6,968 bases of DNA from Bacteroidales bacterium. GTDB lineage: Bacteria; Bacteroidota; Bacteroidia; Bacteroidales; UBA7960. The stretch is from the NCBI GenBank assembly GCA_007132395.1, contig SLOR01000213.1, forward strand, positions 1 to 6,968. Reading direction: 5' to 3'. Under the pieces are notes generated by a model. It did no database searches. It saw only the letters and a program-made list of their open reading frames with translations, and was not told where the DNA came from. This document shows positions 1 to 5,636 of this stretch, piece by piece (within the stretch, counting starts at the first letter, position 1; the number at the start of each line of letters is the position of its first letter). The translations under genes were made by a program, and so were the position numbers.

Positions 1-100
1 CTTCTTGCAAATTCATTTCACTATAATGTATTTCGGCAGAGCAAAATGCAAAAAGGAGTAGGGTTAGGAAAAGACTAAACAGTTTTGAAGCTTTCAACAT
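1..100 (-). CDS. N-terminus of a secreted protein (partial, runs off the left edge)
   Basis: Reading the minus strand from an ATG at 100-98, 33 codons stay open to the window edge, so only the amino end is visible. The first 22 residues are a classic export signal: MLKASK as the charged start, then a hydrophobic core rich in Leu and Phe (about residues 7-19), then FCSA. Cleavage by signal peptidase I after CSA looks likely. Cys20 is preceded by Phe, which makes it a poor lipobox, so a lipoprotein is possible but less likely. The visible mature part is only EIHYSEMNLQE. Secreted thioredoxin-fold proteins of Bacteroidota often begin in a similar way, but this is too little sequence to claim a family. 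The gene is divergent from the KAS III gene and separated from it by about 700 bases. No clear TAnnTTTG promoter box was found upstream on the minus strand. Confidence 0.6.
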   Translation of the reverse strand, partial: MLKASKLFSLFLTLLLFAFCSAEIHYSEMNLQE

Positions 101-333
101 AGCACATTAAAAGTTTGGCTGGAAACATCATAAAATTTTATACTTCAACAGAAACGGTTTGTTTTTTTGTACAAGCAATGTGCAACATTCGCAACACACC
201 ATTACAAATAACACATATGTTTTTTTATTGCATTCACAAAGATTAAAAAAAAAGACAGGATGGCAAATTTTTTTATTACACCGAGGTTATTTGTATTGAT
301 TCCGGATAATTGCAGAAACACGAGTATCCAAAA
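101..333. other. AT-rich intergenic spacer, no gene seen
   Basis: This stretch separates the divergent minus-strand partial gene from the palindromic island. Positions 181-300 are about 29% G+C by direct count, with runs of A and T at 163-169, 220-227 and 244-253. Only a weak imperfect inverted repeat is visible (AATGT 177-181 against ACATT 185-189). No ORF of note, tRNA-like fold or strong promoter box was found on either strand. It presumably carries the promoter of the gene at 1-100. Confidence 0.6.
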
Positions 334-366
334 ACTCGTCTGACGACTTCAAGTCGTCTGACGAGT
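334..366. repeat. Nested palindrome, REP-like (two TCGTCTGACGA cores)
   Basis: Two copies of TCGTCTGACGA (336-346 and 354-364), each itself a palindrome around a central T, are arranged as arms of a larger inverted repeat. Arm 334-349 pairs with 351-366 around C350, with one T-T mismatch in 16 positions. A further short arm, CGAGT at 321-325, can pair with ACTCG at 334-338. The G+C content and symmetry stand out sharply from the AT-rich spacer on the left. Pairs of short palindromes in intergenic DNA are the typical form of REP elements moved by REP-associated tyrosine transposases (RAYTs). That assignment is an inference, as no transposase gene is in the window. Confidence 0.7.
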
Positions 367-395
367 GGGGAACACAAGTCGGCGGTTTCTTGGGT

Positions 396-434
396 AAAAG
401 ATTTGAATCCCGTAAGAGTGGGATCAAATCTTTT
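396..434. terminator. Terminator-like hairpin, potentially bidirectional
   Basis: The left arm 396-411 (AAAAGATTTGAATCCC) pairs with the right arm 420-434 (GGGATCAAATCTTTT). The stem has 15 pairs, one bulged A in the left arm and an 8-base loop. On the plus strand the 3' arm runs into six T (431-436). On the minus strand the 3' arm ends in TCTTTT and begins immediately after the TAA of the 35-codon ORF at 435-542. It therefore has the form of a terminator in both directions, although no plus-strand gene ends here. An outer pair, ACAAGTC 374-380 with GACTTGT 451-457, encloses it and could extend the fold. Confidence 0.5.
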
Positions 435-542
435 TTACGCTCCGTTCCTTGACTTGTTACCGGGAAATGCCCAAGGCCGGTAGGGCAGGCCCCCTAATGG
501 GGCGCTTCCAGTTCCTGCGGGAGCTGTGAGGTATTCTGGCAT
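435..542 (-). CDS. Small 35-codon ORF inside the palindromic island (doubtful gene)
   Basis: On the minus strand an ATG at 542-540 opens a frame of 35 codons ending in TAA at 437-435. The predicted peptide starts MPEYLTAPAGTGSAPLGG and ends FPGNKSRNGA. It is rich in Gly, Pro and Ala, with no membrane segment or known motif that I recognise. A purine run GGGAAGG (minus strand of 550-556) lies 7 bases before the ATG, and a terminator-like hairpin (434-396) begins right after the stop. That layout resembles a complete miniature gene. Against this, the ORF lies wholly within a hairpin-rich, repeat-bounded segment, and its open frame may be only a by-product of high G+C content. It could equally be part of a repeated element that is often mis-called as a gene. 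Confidence 0.3.
   Translation of the reverse strand: MPEYLTAPAGTGSAPLGGLPYRPWAFPGNKSRNGA
458..525. repeat. Cluster of three short G+C-rich hairpins
   Basis: Three inverted repeats follow each other. TACCGG (458-463) pairs with CCGGTA (477-482). GCCCC (489-493) pairs with GGGGC (499-503) over a 5-base loop. AGTTCC (510-515) pairs with GGGAGCT's first-strand partner at 520-525 with one G-U pair, closing the loop TGCG. In RNA that last loop is C(UGCG)G, a member of the very stable UNCG tetraloop class. GCCC (469-472) with GGGC (483-486) is a competing pairing. Such density suggests a folded RNA or a cruciform-prone DNA element. No known RNA family was recognised. Confidence 0.45.
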
Positions 543-553
543 TTTCAAGCCTT

Positions 554-600
554 CCCTTTTTACTTTTAAATTTTCACTTTTAGTTTTTATTTTTTCACTT
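554..600. repeat. T-rich tract with degenerate short repeats
   Basis: This pyrimidine-rich stretch carries ACTTTTA twice, at 562-568 and 576-582 (14 bases apart), and TTTTCACTT twice, at 571-579 and 592-600. Read on the minus strand it is an A-rich tract leading into the GGGAAGG and ATG of the 35-codon ORF. It could be an A-rich leader for that ORF, or simply low-complexity filler of the repeat element. Confidence 0.5.
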
Positions 601-609
601 ACCAACCCC

Positions 610-622
610 TCGTCTGATGAGT
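610..622. repeat. Third, degenerate copy of the TCGTCTGACGA palindrome
   Basis: TCGTCTGATGAGT matches TCGTCTGACGAGT at 354-366 except for one C to T change. It lies about 245 bases to the right of the nested pair and marks the point where the sequence turns AT-rich again. This suggests it is the other boundary of the inserted element. Confidence 0.55.
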
Positions 623-766
623 AAAAAACATCCCATTTATAATTTATATGATTTTACCTTATTATTATTCCACAAAAAACCTGATCTTTGGGGGCTGAAA
701 AAATCCGGTAGGTCAGCAATTAAACAAGCGTTAAATTATTTTGTACCTTTGCACCCTGACAGCTAA
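617..766 (+). CDS. 49-codon ORF upstream of the KAS III gene (probably not a gene)
   Basis: An ATG at 617-619, lying inside the third palindrome copy, opens 49 codons to TAA at 764-766. The predicted peptide begins MSKKHPIYNLYDFTLLLF and ends YFVPLHPDS. It has a basic character and no motif that I recognise. Two points argue against a real gene: its 3' part overlaps the TACCTTTG promoter box at 744-751, and there is no ribosome-binding-like sequence before the ATG. It is recorded because an open frame of this length in such AT-rich DNA is mildly unexpected. Confidence 0.15.
   Translation: MSKKHPIYNLYDFTLLLFHKKPDLWGLKKSGRSAIKQALNYFVPLHPDS
744..751 (+). promoter_or_regulatory. Bacteroidota -7 promoter box for the KAS III gene
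   Basis: TACCTTTG is an exact match to the Bacteroidota primary sigma factor -7 consensus TAnnTTTG. Transcription would start near 757-759, giving a leader of about 45 bases before the ATG at 803. No convincing TTTG -33 box is present about 20 bases upstream. Confidence 0.65.
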
Positions 767-802
767 ACCAATAGAAAAAAGTTCTAACAAAACCAAGACA
801 GC

Positions 803-1879
803 ATGAGTTATTTGAACAGTGTAATTACCGGTACTGGTAGTTATATACCCACCGTTGTGGTTAAAAACAGTGACTTTGTGAATCAAACCTTTTTCGAGAA
901 AGACCACACCGCCATCGACCGCCCGGGAGAGGAGGTAGTAAGTAAGTTTAAGGATATTACCGGTATTGCCGAACGACGCTGGGTACAGGAAAACCTCACC
1001 AATTCAGAAATTGCTGCCATTGCTGCTCGTGAAGCCATCGACGATGCAGGCATTGACCCCGAAACCATTGATCAAATCATCATGGCGCACAACTTTGGCG
1101 ATGTGATAAAAGATACCATTCAGACCGATGTTTTGCCTTGCCTTGCCTCACGGGTGAAAAAGCAACTGGGCATTAAAAACCCGGCTTGTGTGGCCTACGA
1201 TATCCTGTTTGGGTGCCCGGGCTGGGTACAGGGAATTATTCAGGCCGACTCATTCATCAAATCGGGACTGGCAAAAAGATGCCTGGTCATTGGTTCCGAA
1301 ACCCTCTCCAGGGTTGTAGACAAATACGACCGCGACACTATGATCTTCTCCGATGGGGCCGGCGCAGCCATACTGGAAGCCAAAGAGGAAGAGCATAAAA
1401 GAGGAATCCTTTCTTCGGCAACGGTTACCCATGCCATGGATGAGGCCTATTACCTGTATCTTGGCAAATCTAATGCACCCGAGAGCGACCCCAATGTGCG
1501 CTACATAAAAATGCACGGCAGAAAAATTTACGAGTATTCCATCACACAGGTGCCCGCGGCCATCAAAGCCGCCCTGGATAAAACTGATATTCCCGTAGAG
1601 AAGGTGAAAAAAATCCTCCTCCACCAGGCCAATGAAAAAATGGACGAAGCCATCATCAAGCGGTTTTACCGTCAATACGGCATACGTCAGGATGTGGAAG
1701 AGGTGATGCCCATGAATATTTATGAGCTGGGCAACAGTTCTGTAGCTACAGTACCAACCCTCTACGACATGGTATTAAAAGGGAAACTTGAAAACCACAG
1801 TATCGTCAAAGATGACATCCTCATTTTTGCCTCCGTGGGGGCAGGCATGCATATCAATGCCATCGTCTACAGGCAATAA
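803..1879 (+). CDS. 3-oxoacyl-ACP synthase III-like (KAS III, FabH-family) enzyme
   Basis: This 358-residue thiolase-fold enzyme should catalyse a decarboxylating Claisen condensation between an acyl-CoA or acyl-thioester starter and malonyl-ACP in the cytoplasm. The KAS III triad is complete: Cys138 in FGCPGW, His274 in LLHQAN and Asn311 in GNSSVATVPT. The SDGAGAAI stretch (183-190) and the glycine-rich C-terminal ASVGAGMH (343-350) also fit the family. The N-terminal half carries the ITGIAERRW signature (52-60). It lacks the DEWI-type segment with the CoA-contacting Trp of housekeeping FabH, and instead has an insert-like stretch around 28-50. The starter may therefore differ from acetyl-CoA, and the enzyme may not be the main FabH. 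Length is slightly above the usual 320-340. The ATG at 803 is supported by the SYLNSVITGTGSYIP start and by the promoter box at 744. The gene stands alone between its own promoter and terminator, with no acyl carrier or other fatty-acid gene adjacent. Confidence 0.93.
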   Translation: MSYLNSVITGTGSYIPTVVVKNSDFVNQTFFEKDHTAIDRPGEEVVSKFKDITGIAERRWVQENLTNSEIAAIAAREAIDDAGIDPETIDQIIMAHNFGDVIKDTIQTDVLPCLASRVKKQLGIKNPACVAYDILFGCPGWVQGIIQADSFIKSGLAKRCLVIGSETLSRVVDKYDRDTMIFSDGAGAAILEAKEEEHKRGILSSATVTHAMDEAYYLYLGKSNAPESDPNVRYIKMHGRKIYEYSITQVPAAIKAALDKTDIPVEKVKKILLHQANEKMDEAIIKRFYRQYGIRQDVEEVMPMNIYELGNSSVATVPTLYDMVLKGKLENHSIVKDDILIFASVGAGMHINAIVYRQ

Positions 1880-1919
1880 CCGGAAACTTAATCGGTACTA
1901 GTAGTTTAATTACAATATC

Positions 1920-1966
1920 CGGCGCGGGCTGCAGAGATACAACTCTTTGCGGCCCGCGCTGTTTTT
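1920..1966 (+). terminator. Rho-independent terminator after the KAS III gene
   Basis: The arms 1920-1937 and 1944-1961 form an 18-pair stem with three G-U pairs and a 6-base loop (TACAAC), followed by five T. The base of the stem contains the perfect G+C block GCGCGGGC with GCCCGCGC. It lies 40 bases after the stop at 1879 and ends this transcription unit before the peptidase gene. Confidence 0.9.
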
Positions 1967-2045
1967 GTAGCTGAAAATGTACAGGCAAAATTTTGACAGA
2001 AAAAACTTCACATCTTCCCCATTCATCATATTGCATTATTTTCTC

Positions 2046-2053
2046 TATCTTTA
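2046..2053 (+). promoter_or_regulatory. Possible -7 promoter box for the S9 peptidase gene
   Basis: TATCTTTA matches TAnnTTTG at five of the six fixed positions. It would place the transcript start near 2060 and leave a leader of about 30 bases before the ATG at 2089. The nearest TTG (2031-2033) is only 12 bases upstream, too close for a standard -33 box, so the call is weak. It overlaps the ATG at 2053 and so argues against that codon being the start. Confidence 0.4.
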
Positions 2054-2088
2054 TGAGTCCCAAATTTTTTAACCCAAATAATACTCAT

Positions 2089-4098
2089 ATGAAGACAAAC
2101 GCTTACATTGCAATCATTATGATGGCTTTAATTTTTGCAGCCTGCGATATGCAACAGACAGAACCCATTCCTCCTCTCATTGACCGGGAGGTGTTTTTTG
2201 ATGACCCCGAGATTTCAGGAGGACGACTATCGCCCGATGGTGCTTTTGTTTCTTTCCTGCGCCCCTACGACGGCACCCGCAACATCTGGGTAAAAACCCT
2301 GGATGCCTCTTTTGATGAGGCCATCCCCGTAACACAGGAAACCGCCAGACCTGTGATGGGCTATTTTTGGTCGCGCGATGGCAAATACCTGCTATATGTG
2401 ATGGACAAGGGCGGCGATGAAAACTTTAACATTTACGCCGTCGATCCGGCACAAGCCGCTGAAGGCACAATCCCTGAAGCACGCAACATCACCAATATGG
2501 AGGGTGTAAGGGCACAGATTTTCCATATCTCGCGCAACGACCACGACCTGATGTTCGTGGGCCTCAACCAGCGCGACAGAGCATGGCACGACCTGTACAG
2601 CCTGAAGATTTCTTCCGGCGAACTGCAGCTTATACGCGAAAACACCAACCGCTACACTTCCTGGATTTTCGACCATGACGACCAGCTGCGTATGGCAAGC
2701 CGCTCGCGCCAGGATGGCACCAACGAATTGTACCGCCTGGACCCGGATGGCGAAACACTACTTTATTCCTGGACAGTGCTCGAAACCGCCTATCCCTCCT
2801 CCTTCAAAGCCGACAACCAACATTTCTACCTGGTTTCCAACGTGGGAGAGGACACAGACTTCACCCAGCTCTACCTCATGGATATCGAAACCGGTGAGAT
2901 GGAATTTGTGGAAAAAGACCCTGAAAACCGGGCCGACTTTGGCGGTATGGCCATTTCCGACAAAACCCTGGAAGTGCTTTTCACATCGTATACCGACGAG
3001 TTCACCCGCCGTTACTTTAAAAATGAGGATTTTGAAAAACATTTTAACTCGGTAAAAGATGAGTTGGGCAATGTGGAAGTTTCCTTCTTCAGCCCTACCA
3101 ATACTGAAGATAAGTGGCTGGTAAATGCCTGGTCTGACACCGACCCCGGCAGCGTTTACATTTATAATACGGAAACCGGTGAGCTTAACTACCAGTACAG
3201 CCCCCGTCCCAACCTGCCCACAGAGCACCTGGCAGCCATGACCAGCATCCGCTATCCATCTTCCGACGGGCTGGAAATTCAGGCTTATTTGGTTCTTCCC
3301 AAAGGATATGGCAACCAGGACCTCCCACTGGTAGTAGTACCTCACGGAGGACCCTGGGCACGCGACTACTGGGGCTACAATGGCTACGCACAGTTCCTGG
3401 CCAACAGGGGATATGCCGTGCTGCTATCTAACTTCCGCGGATCCACAGGCTTTGGTAAAGCATTCCTCAATGCCGGCAACCAGCAGTGGGGCGAACTTAT
3501 GCAGGACGATATTACCTGGGGTGTAAAATACCTCATCGACCAGGGCACGGTTGACCCGGAAAGAGTAGCCATCTTTGGAGGAAGCTACGGCGGATACGCC
3601 ACCCTGGCAGGTCTGGCCTTTACGCCTGACCTGTATGCCGCAGGGGTTTCTTTCGTAGGGCCTTCCAACCTTATCACACTGCTCAATTCCATTCCGCCTT
3701 ACTGGGAAGCCATGCGCATACAGCTGCACGCCCGTATGGCCGACCCCGCTACCCCCGAAGGTAAGGAGTGGCTGAAAAAAGCATCACCCCTGAATTCAGC
3801 CGATCAGATTGTAGCACCCCTGATGGTGGTACAGGGAGAAAATGACCCCAGGGTACTCAAAGCAGAATCCGATCAGATTGTCGTTGCCCTGCGTGAAAGA
3901 GGTTTCCCGGTAGAATACCTGAATGCTCCTGACGAAGGACACGGTTTCGCACGACCGGTAAACAACATGGCTTTCGTTGCCGCCATGGAAAAGTTCCTGG
4001 CCGAACACATTGGTGGACGATACCAGGAAAGCATGACCGATGAAGTAGCGCAGAGACTGGAAGAAATTACTGTTGATGTTTCCACTGTGGAGCTATAA
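2089..4098 (+). CDS. S9 family (prolyl oligopeptidase-type) serine peptidase, lipoprotein
   Basis: This 669-residue peptidase should hydrolyse oligopeptides, probably from the cell envelope. It begins with a lipoprotein signal peptide, MKTNAYIAII then MMALIFAAC, with Cys19 as the likely lipidated residue. Phe at -3 is slightly unusual and Asp20 follows the Cys. Residues of about 40-385 form the beta-propeller lid, with repeated blade-like segments such as LSPDGAFVSF, WSRDGKYLLY and LYLMDIETGE. The C-terminal alpha/beta-hydrolase domain (about 390-640) has HGGPW (419-423), the nucleophile elbow GGSYGG with Ser499, Asp586 in GENDPR and His618 in EGHGF, so the catalytic triad is intact. The best match is the acylaminoacyl-peptidase/dipeptidyl-peptidase branch (S9C). 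The frame extends upstream to a TTG at 1993 and an ATG at 2053, but only the 2089 ATG puts the signal peptide at the N-terminus and follows the promoter-like box. The gene lies between two terminators and is probably monocistronic. Confidence 0.93.
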   Translation: MKTNAYIAIIMMALIFAACDMQQTEPIPPLIDREVFFDDPEISGGRLSPDGAFVSFLRPYDGTRNIWVKTLDASFDEAIPVTQETARPVMGYFWSRDGKYLLYVMDKGGDENFNIYAVDPAQAAEGTIPEARNITNMEGVRAQIFHISRNDHDLMFVGLNQRDRAWHDLYSLKISSGELQLIRENTNRYTSWIFDHDDQLRMASRSRQDGTNELYRLDPDGETLLYSWTVLETAYPSSFKADNQHFYLVSNVGEDTDFTQLYLMDIETGEMEFVEKDPENRADFGGMAISDKTLEVLFTSYTDEFTRRYFKNEDFEKHFNSVKDELGNVEVSFFSPTNTEDKWLVNAWSDTDPGSVYIYNTETGELNYQYSPRPNLPTEHLAAMTSIRYPSSDGLEIQAYLVLPKGYGNQDLPLVVVPHGGPWARDYWGYNGYAQFLANRGYAVLLSNFRGSTGFGKAFLNAGNQQWGELMQDDITWGVKYLIDQGTVDPERVAIFGGSYGGYATLAGLAFTPDLYAAGVSFVGPSNLITLLNSIPPYWEAMRIQLHARMADPATPEGKEWLKKASPLNSADQIVAPLMVVQGENDPRVLKAESDQIVVALRERGFPVEYLNAPDEGHGFARPVNNMAFVAAMEKFLAEHIGGRYQESMTDEVAQRLEEITVDVSTVEL

Positions 4099-4118
4099 AT
4101 CCACTTGACGAATTTTAC

Positions 4119-4166
4119 AAAGTGACTGTAACAACCCTGAGATAGGTTGTTACAGTCACTTTTTTT
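4119..4166 (+). terminator. Strong rho-independent terminator after the peptidase gene
   Basis: A perfect 18-base inverted repeat (4119-4136 with 4145-4162) surrounds an 8-base loop CTGAGATA. The right arm's terminal TT runs into four more T, so a six-T tract spans 4161-4166. It lies 20 bases past the TAA at 4096-4098 and separates the peptidase from the hutI promoter. Confidence 0.95.
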
Positions 4167-4216
4167 ATTAACCCCACCTGACCCGCTTAGCTGCCCTTTC
4201 CAAACAAAAACTTTCC

Positions 4217-4224
4217 TACCTTTG
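4217..4224 (+). promoter_or_regulatory. Bacteroidota -7 promoter box for hutI
   Basis: TACCTTTG is an exact match to TAnnTTTG. Only a weak TTTC (4197-4200) stands near the -33 position. Transcription would begin around 4231 and leave a leader of roughly 114 bases before hutI. That is long enough to hold the 23-codon ORF at 4250-4321. Confidence 0.65.
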
Positions 4225-4249
4225 TTGTTTCCAAAGAAGCGCGCGCATC

Positions 4250-4321
4250 ATGTCCTGGCTACAACACTACAACCCTCGCCCCCGTAGCACTTCCTTCGAT
4301 ATTACAGGAAAACAATCATAG
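4250..4321 (+). CDS. 23-codon leader ORF upstream of hutI (hypothetical)
   Basis: An ATG about 20 bases after the predicted transcript start opens 23 codons to TAG at 4319-4321, ending 23 bases before the hutI ATG. The peptide starts MSWLQHYNPRPRSTSF and has a single His, so it does not look like a classical histidine-run attenuator peptide. No terminator or antiterminator hairpin is obvious between it and hutI. It could be a regulatory upstream ORF, a real small protein, a remnant of a lost gene or a chance frame. Its G+C content is higher than that of the A-rich segment that follows it, which hints at coding sequence. Confidence 0.25.
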   Translation: MSWLQHYNPRPRSTSFDITGKQS

Positions 4322-4344
4322 CTGTCAACCCAAAAAAATTAAAA

Positions 4345-5604
4345 ATGAAGATTCTTATCCGCAACATCAAAGAACTGGTACAGGTAGAATATGACGCCCG
4401 CGAGAAAGTAAGCGGTAAAGATATGTCGGATTTACAAACACTACAGAATGCCTTCCTCTTCATCGAAGAGGGTCTTATCAGGGCGTTCGGGAAAATGGAA
4501 ACCTTTGCCCAGAGTGATATTTATGCTTATGCCACCCAAAGCGACGTAAAAGAAATTGATGCTACCGGCAAAATGGTTTTCCCTTCTTTTTGCGATTCAC
4601 ACACACATATCGTGTATGATGGCAGCCGTGAAATAGAATACATCGATAAAATCCGCGGCTTATCGTACGAAGAAATTGCCAAAAGAGGTGGCGGAATCCT
4701 CAATTCTGCCAAACGCTTGCAGCAAGCCAGCGAATTACAGTTGGTAGAGCAGGCCCTGGAACGCCTGGAAGAAATAAAAATGCTGGGAACCGGTGCCGTG
4801 GAAATCAAAAGCGGTTACGGGCTTACCACCGAAAGCGAAATGAAAATGCTGCGGGTAATTCGCAAGCTCAAAGAACTCAGCCCCCTTACCATAAAATCCA
4901 CCTTCCTGGGTGCACACGCCGTACCTGCCGATTACAAGGGGAAGCAGAGCGAGTATGTAGACCTGATAATCAATGAAATGATCCCTGAGGTGGCAGCAGA
5001 AGAACTGGCCGACTATATCGACGTGTTTTGCGACAGAGGCTTTTTCACCCAGGAAGAGACCGATCGCATACTCATGGCCGGCATTAAACATGGCCTCAGA
5101 CCTAAAATACACGCCAATGAGCTCGACTTCTCAGGCGGCATACAGGTAGGTGTAAAATACAATGCCCTTTCGGTAGACCACCTGGAGTTTACCGGTACGG
5201 AAGAAATTGACGCGCTGTTGAATTCCGACACCATGCCCTGCTTGCTGCCCGGTGCGGCATTCTTCCTGGAAATGGAATATCCTCCCGCACGAAAAATGAT
5301 CGACTCCGGCCTGCCCCTGGCACTTGCCTCCGACTACAACCCGGGCTCTTCACCCTCAGGCAACATGCAACTCATCATGTCGCTGGCGTGTGTTAAAATG
5401 AAAATGCTGCCCGAAGAGGTCATCAATGCCTCCACCCTCAACGGCGCCTATGCCATGGATTTGCAGCAGGAGCTGGGAAGCATTTCACTGGGCAAAAAGG
5501 CCAATGTATTTATTACCAAAAGAATACCCACCTATGCTTTTATGCCCTATGCCTATGGAAGCAACAAGGTAGAAACAGTAATTATTAACGGCATTGTACA
5601 GTAA
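4345..5604 (+). CDS. hutI: Imidazolonepropionase
   Basis: This 419-residue amidohydrolase-superfamily enzyme catalyses the third step of histidine degradation, the cytoplasmic hydrolysis of 4-imidazolone-5-propanoate to N-formimino-L-glutamate. The metal-binding HTH is at 86-88 (in DSHTHIVYDGSR). Further metal and catalytic residues appear as His256 and Glu259 in KIHANEL, His279 in VDHLEF and Asp330 in ASDYNPGSSPSGN. The family signature VEIKSGYGL lies at 152-160. Length and order of motifs match full-length HutI. The start ATG is the only sensible one, following an A-rich leader without a Shine-Dalgarno. A promoter box lies about 120 bases upstream and a methyltransferase gene begins 32 bases after the stop. 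The other histidine-utilisation genes (hutH, hutU, the formiminoglutamate step) are not adjacent on either side. I see no missing catalytic residue. Confidence 0.97.
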   Translation: MKILIRNIKELVQVEYDAREKVSGKDMSDLQTLQNAFLFIEEGLIRAFGKMETFAQSDIYAYATQSDVKEIDATGKMVFPSFCDSHTHIVYDGSREIEYIDKIRGLSYEEIAKRGGGILNSAKRLQQASELQLVEQALERLEEIKMLGTGAVEIKSGYGLTTESEMKMLRVIRKLKELSPLTIKSTFLGAHAVPADYKGKQSEYVDLIINEMIPEVAAEELADYIDVFCDRGFFTQEETDRILMAGIKHGLRPKIHANELDFSGGIQVGVKYNALSVDHLEFTGTEEIDALLNSDTMPCLLPGAAFFLEMEYPPARKMIDSGLPLALASDYNPGSSPSGNMQLIMSLACVKMKMLPEEVINASTLNGAYAMDLQQELGSISLGKKANVFITKRIPTYAFMPYAYGSNKVETVIINGIVQ

Positions 5605-5636
5605 TCAACTATACAACACCACCTTATCATACGCCA

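Larger units (their letters stand above)
334..622. mobile_element. Possible non-autonomous REP/MITE-like element
   Basis: The stretch is bounded on the left by ACTCGTCTGACGA (334-346) and on the right by TCGTCTGATGAGT (610-622). These form an inverted terminal repeat of 13 bases with two mismatches. Inside lie a G+C-rich, hairpin-dense segment (positions 471-520 are 70% G+C by count), a 35-codon minus-strand ORF and a T-rich tract. The flanks are AT-rich and both ends abut runs of A, so a target-site duplication cannot be recognised. No transposase is encoded, so the element would need help in trans. The alternative is a structured RNA gene next to an unrelated REP pair. The boundaries are inferred only from the repeats. 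Confidence 0.4.

Noticed and set aside
177..192. Small inverted repeat AATGT/ACATT in the left spacer
   Set aside because: The stem is only five pairs with a 3-base loop in AT-rich DNA, and there is no T run or other support for function.
369..452. Open plus-strand frame through the island (GFLGKRFESRKSG region)
   Set aside because: It has no ATG start near a ribosome-binding sequence and runs straight through the palindromes and hairpin, so it is best explained as repeat sequence.
336..622. CRISPR-like reading of the three TCGTCTGA(C/T)GA copies
   Set aside because: The repeats are too short, there are only three, and spacings are unequal (7 and about 245 bases), with no cas gene nearby.
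1993..2088. Upstream extension of the peptidase frame to TTG 1993 or ATG 2053
   Set aside because: Either start would place 12 to 32 extra residues before a well-formed lipoprotein signal peptide, and the likely promoter box overlaps the ATG at 2053.
2758..3345. A 195-codon minus-strand frame opposite the S9 peptidase gene
   Set aside because: It is antisense to a clearly coding propeller region and has no promoter, start context or motif.
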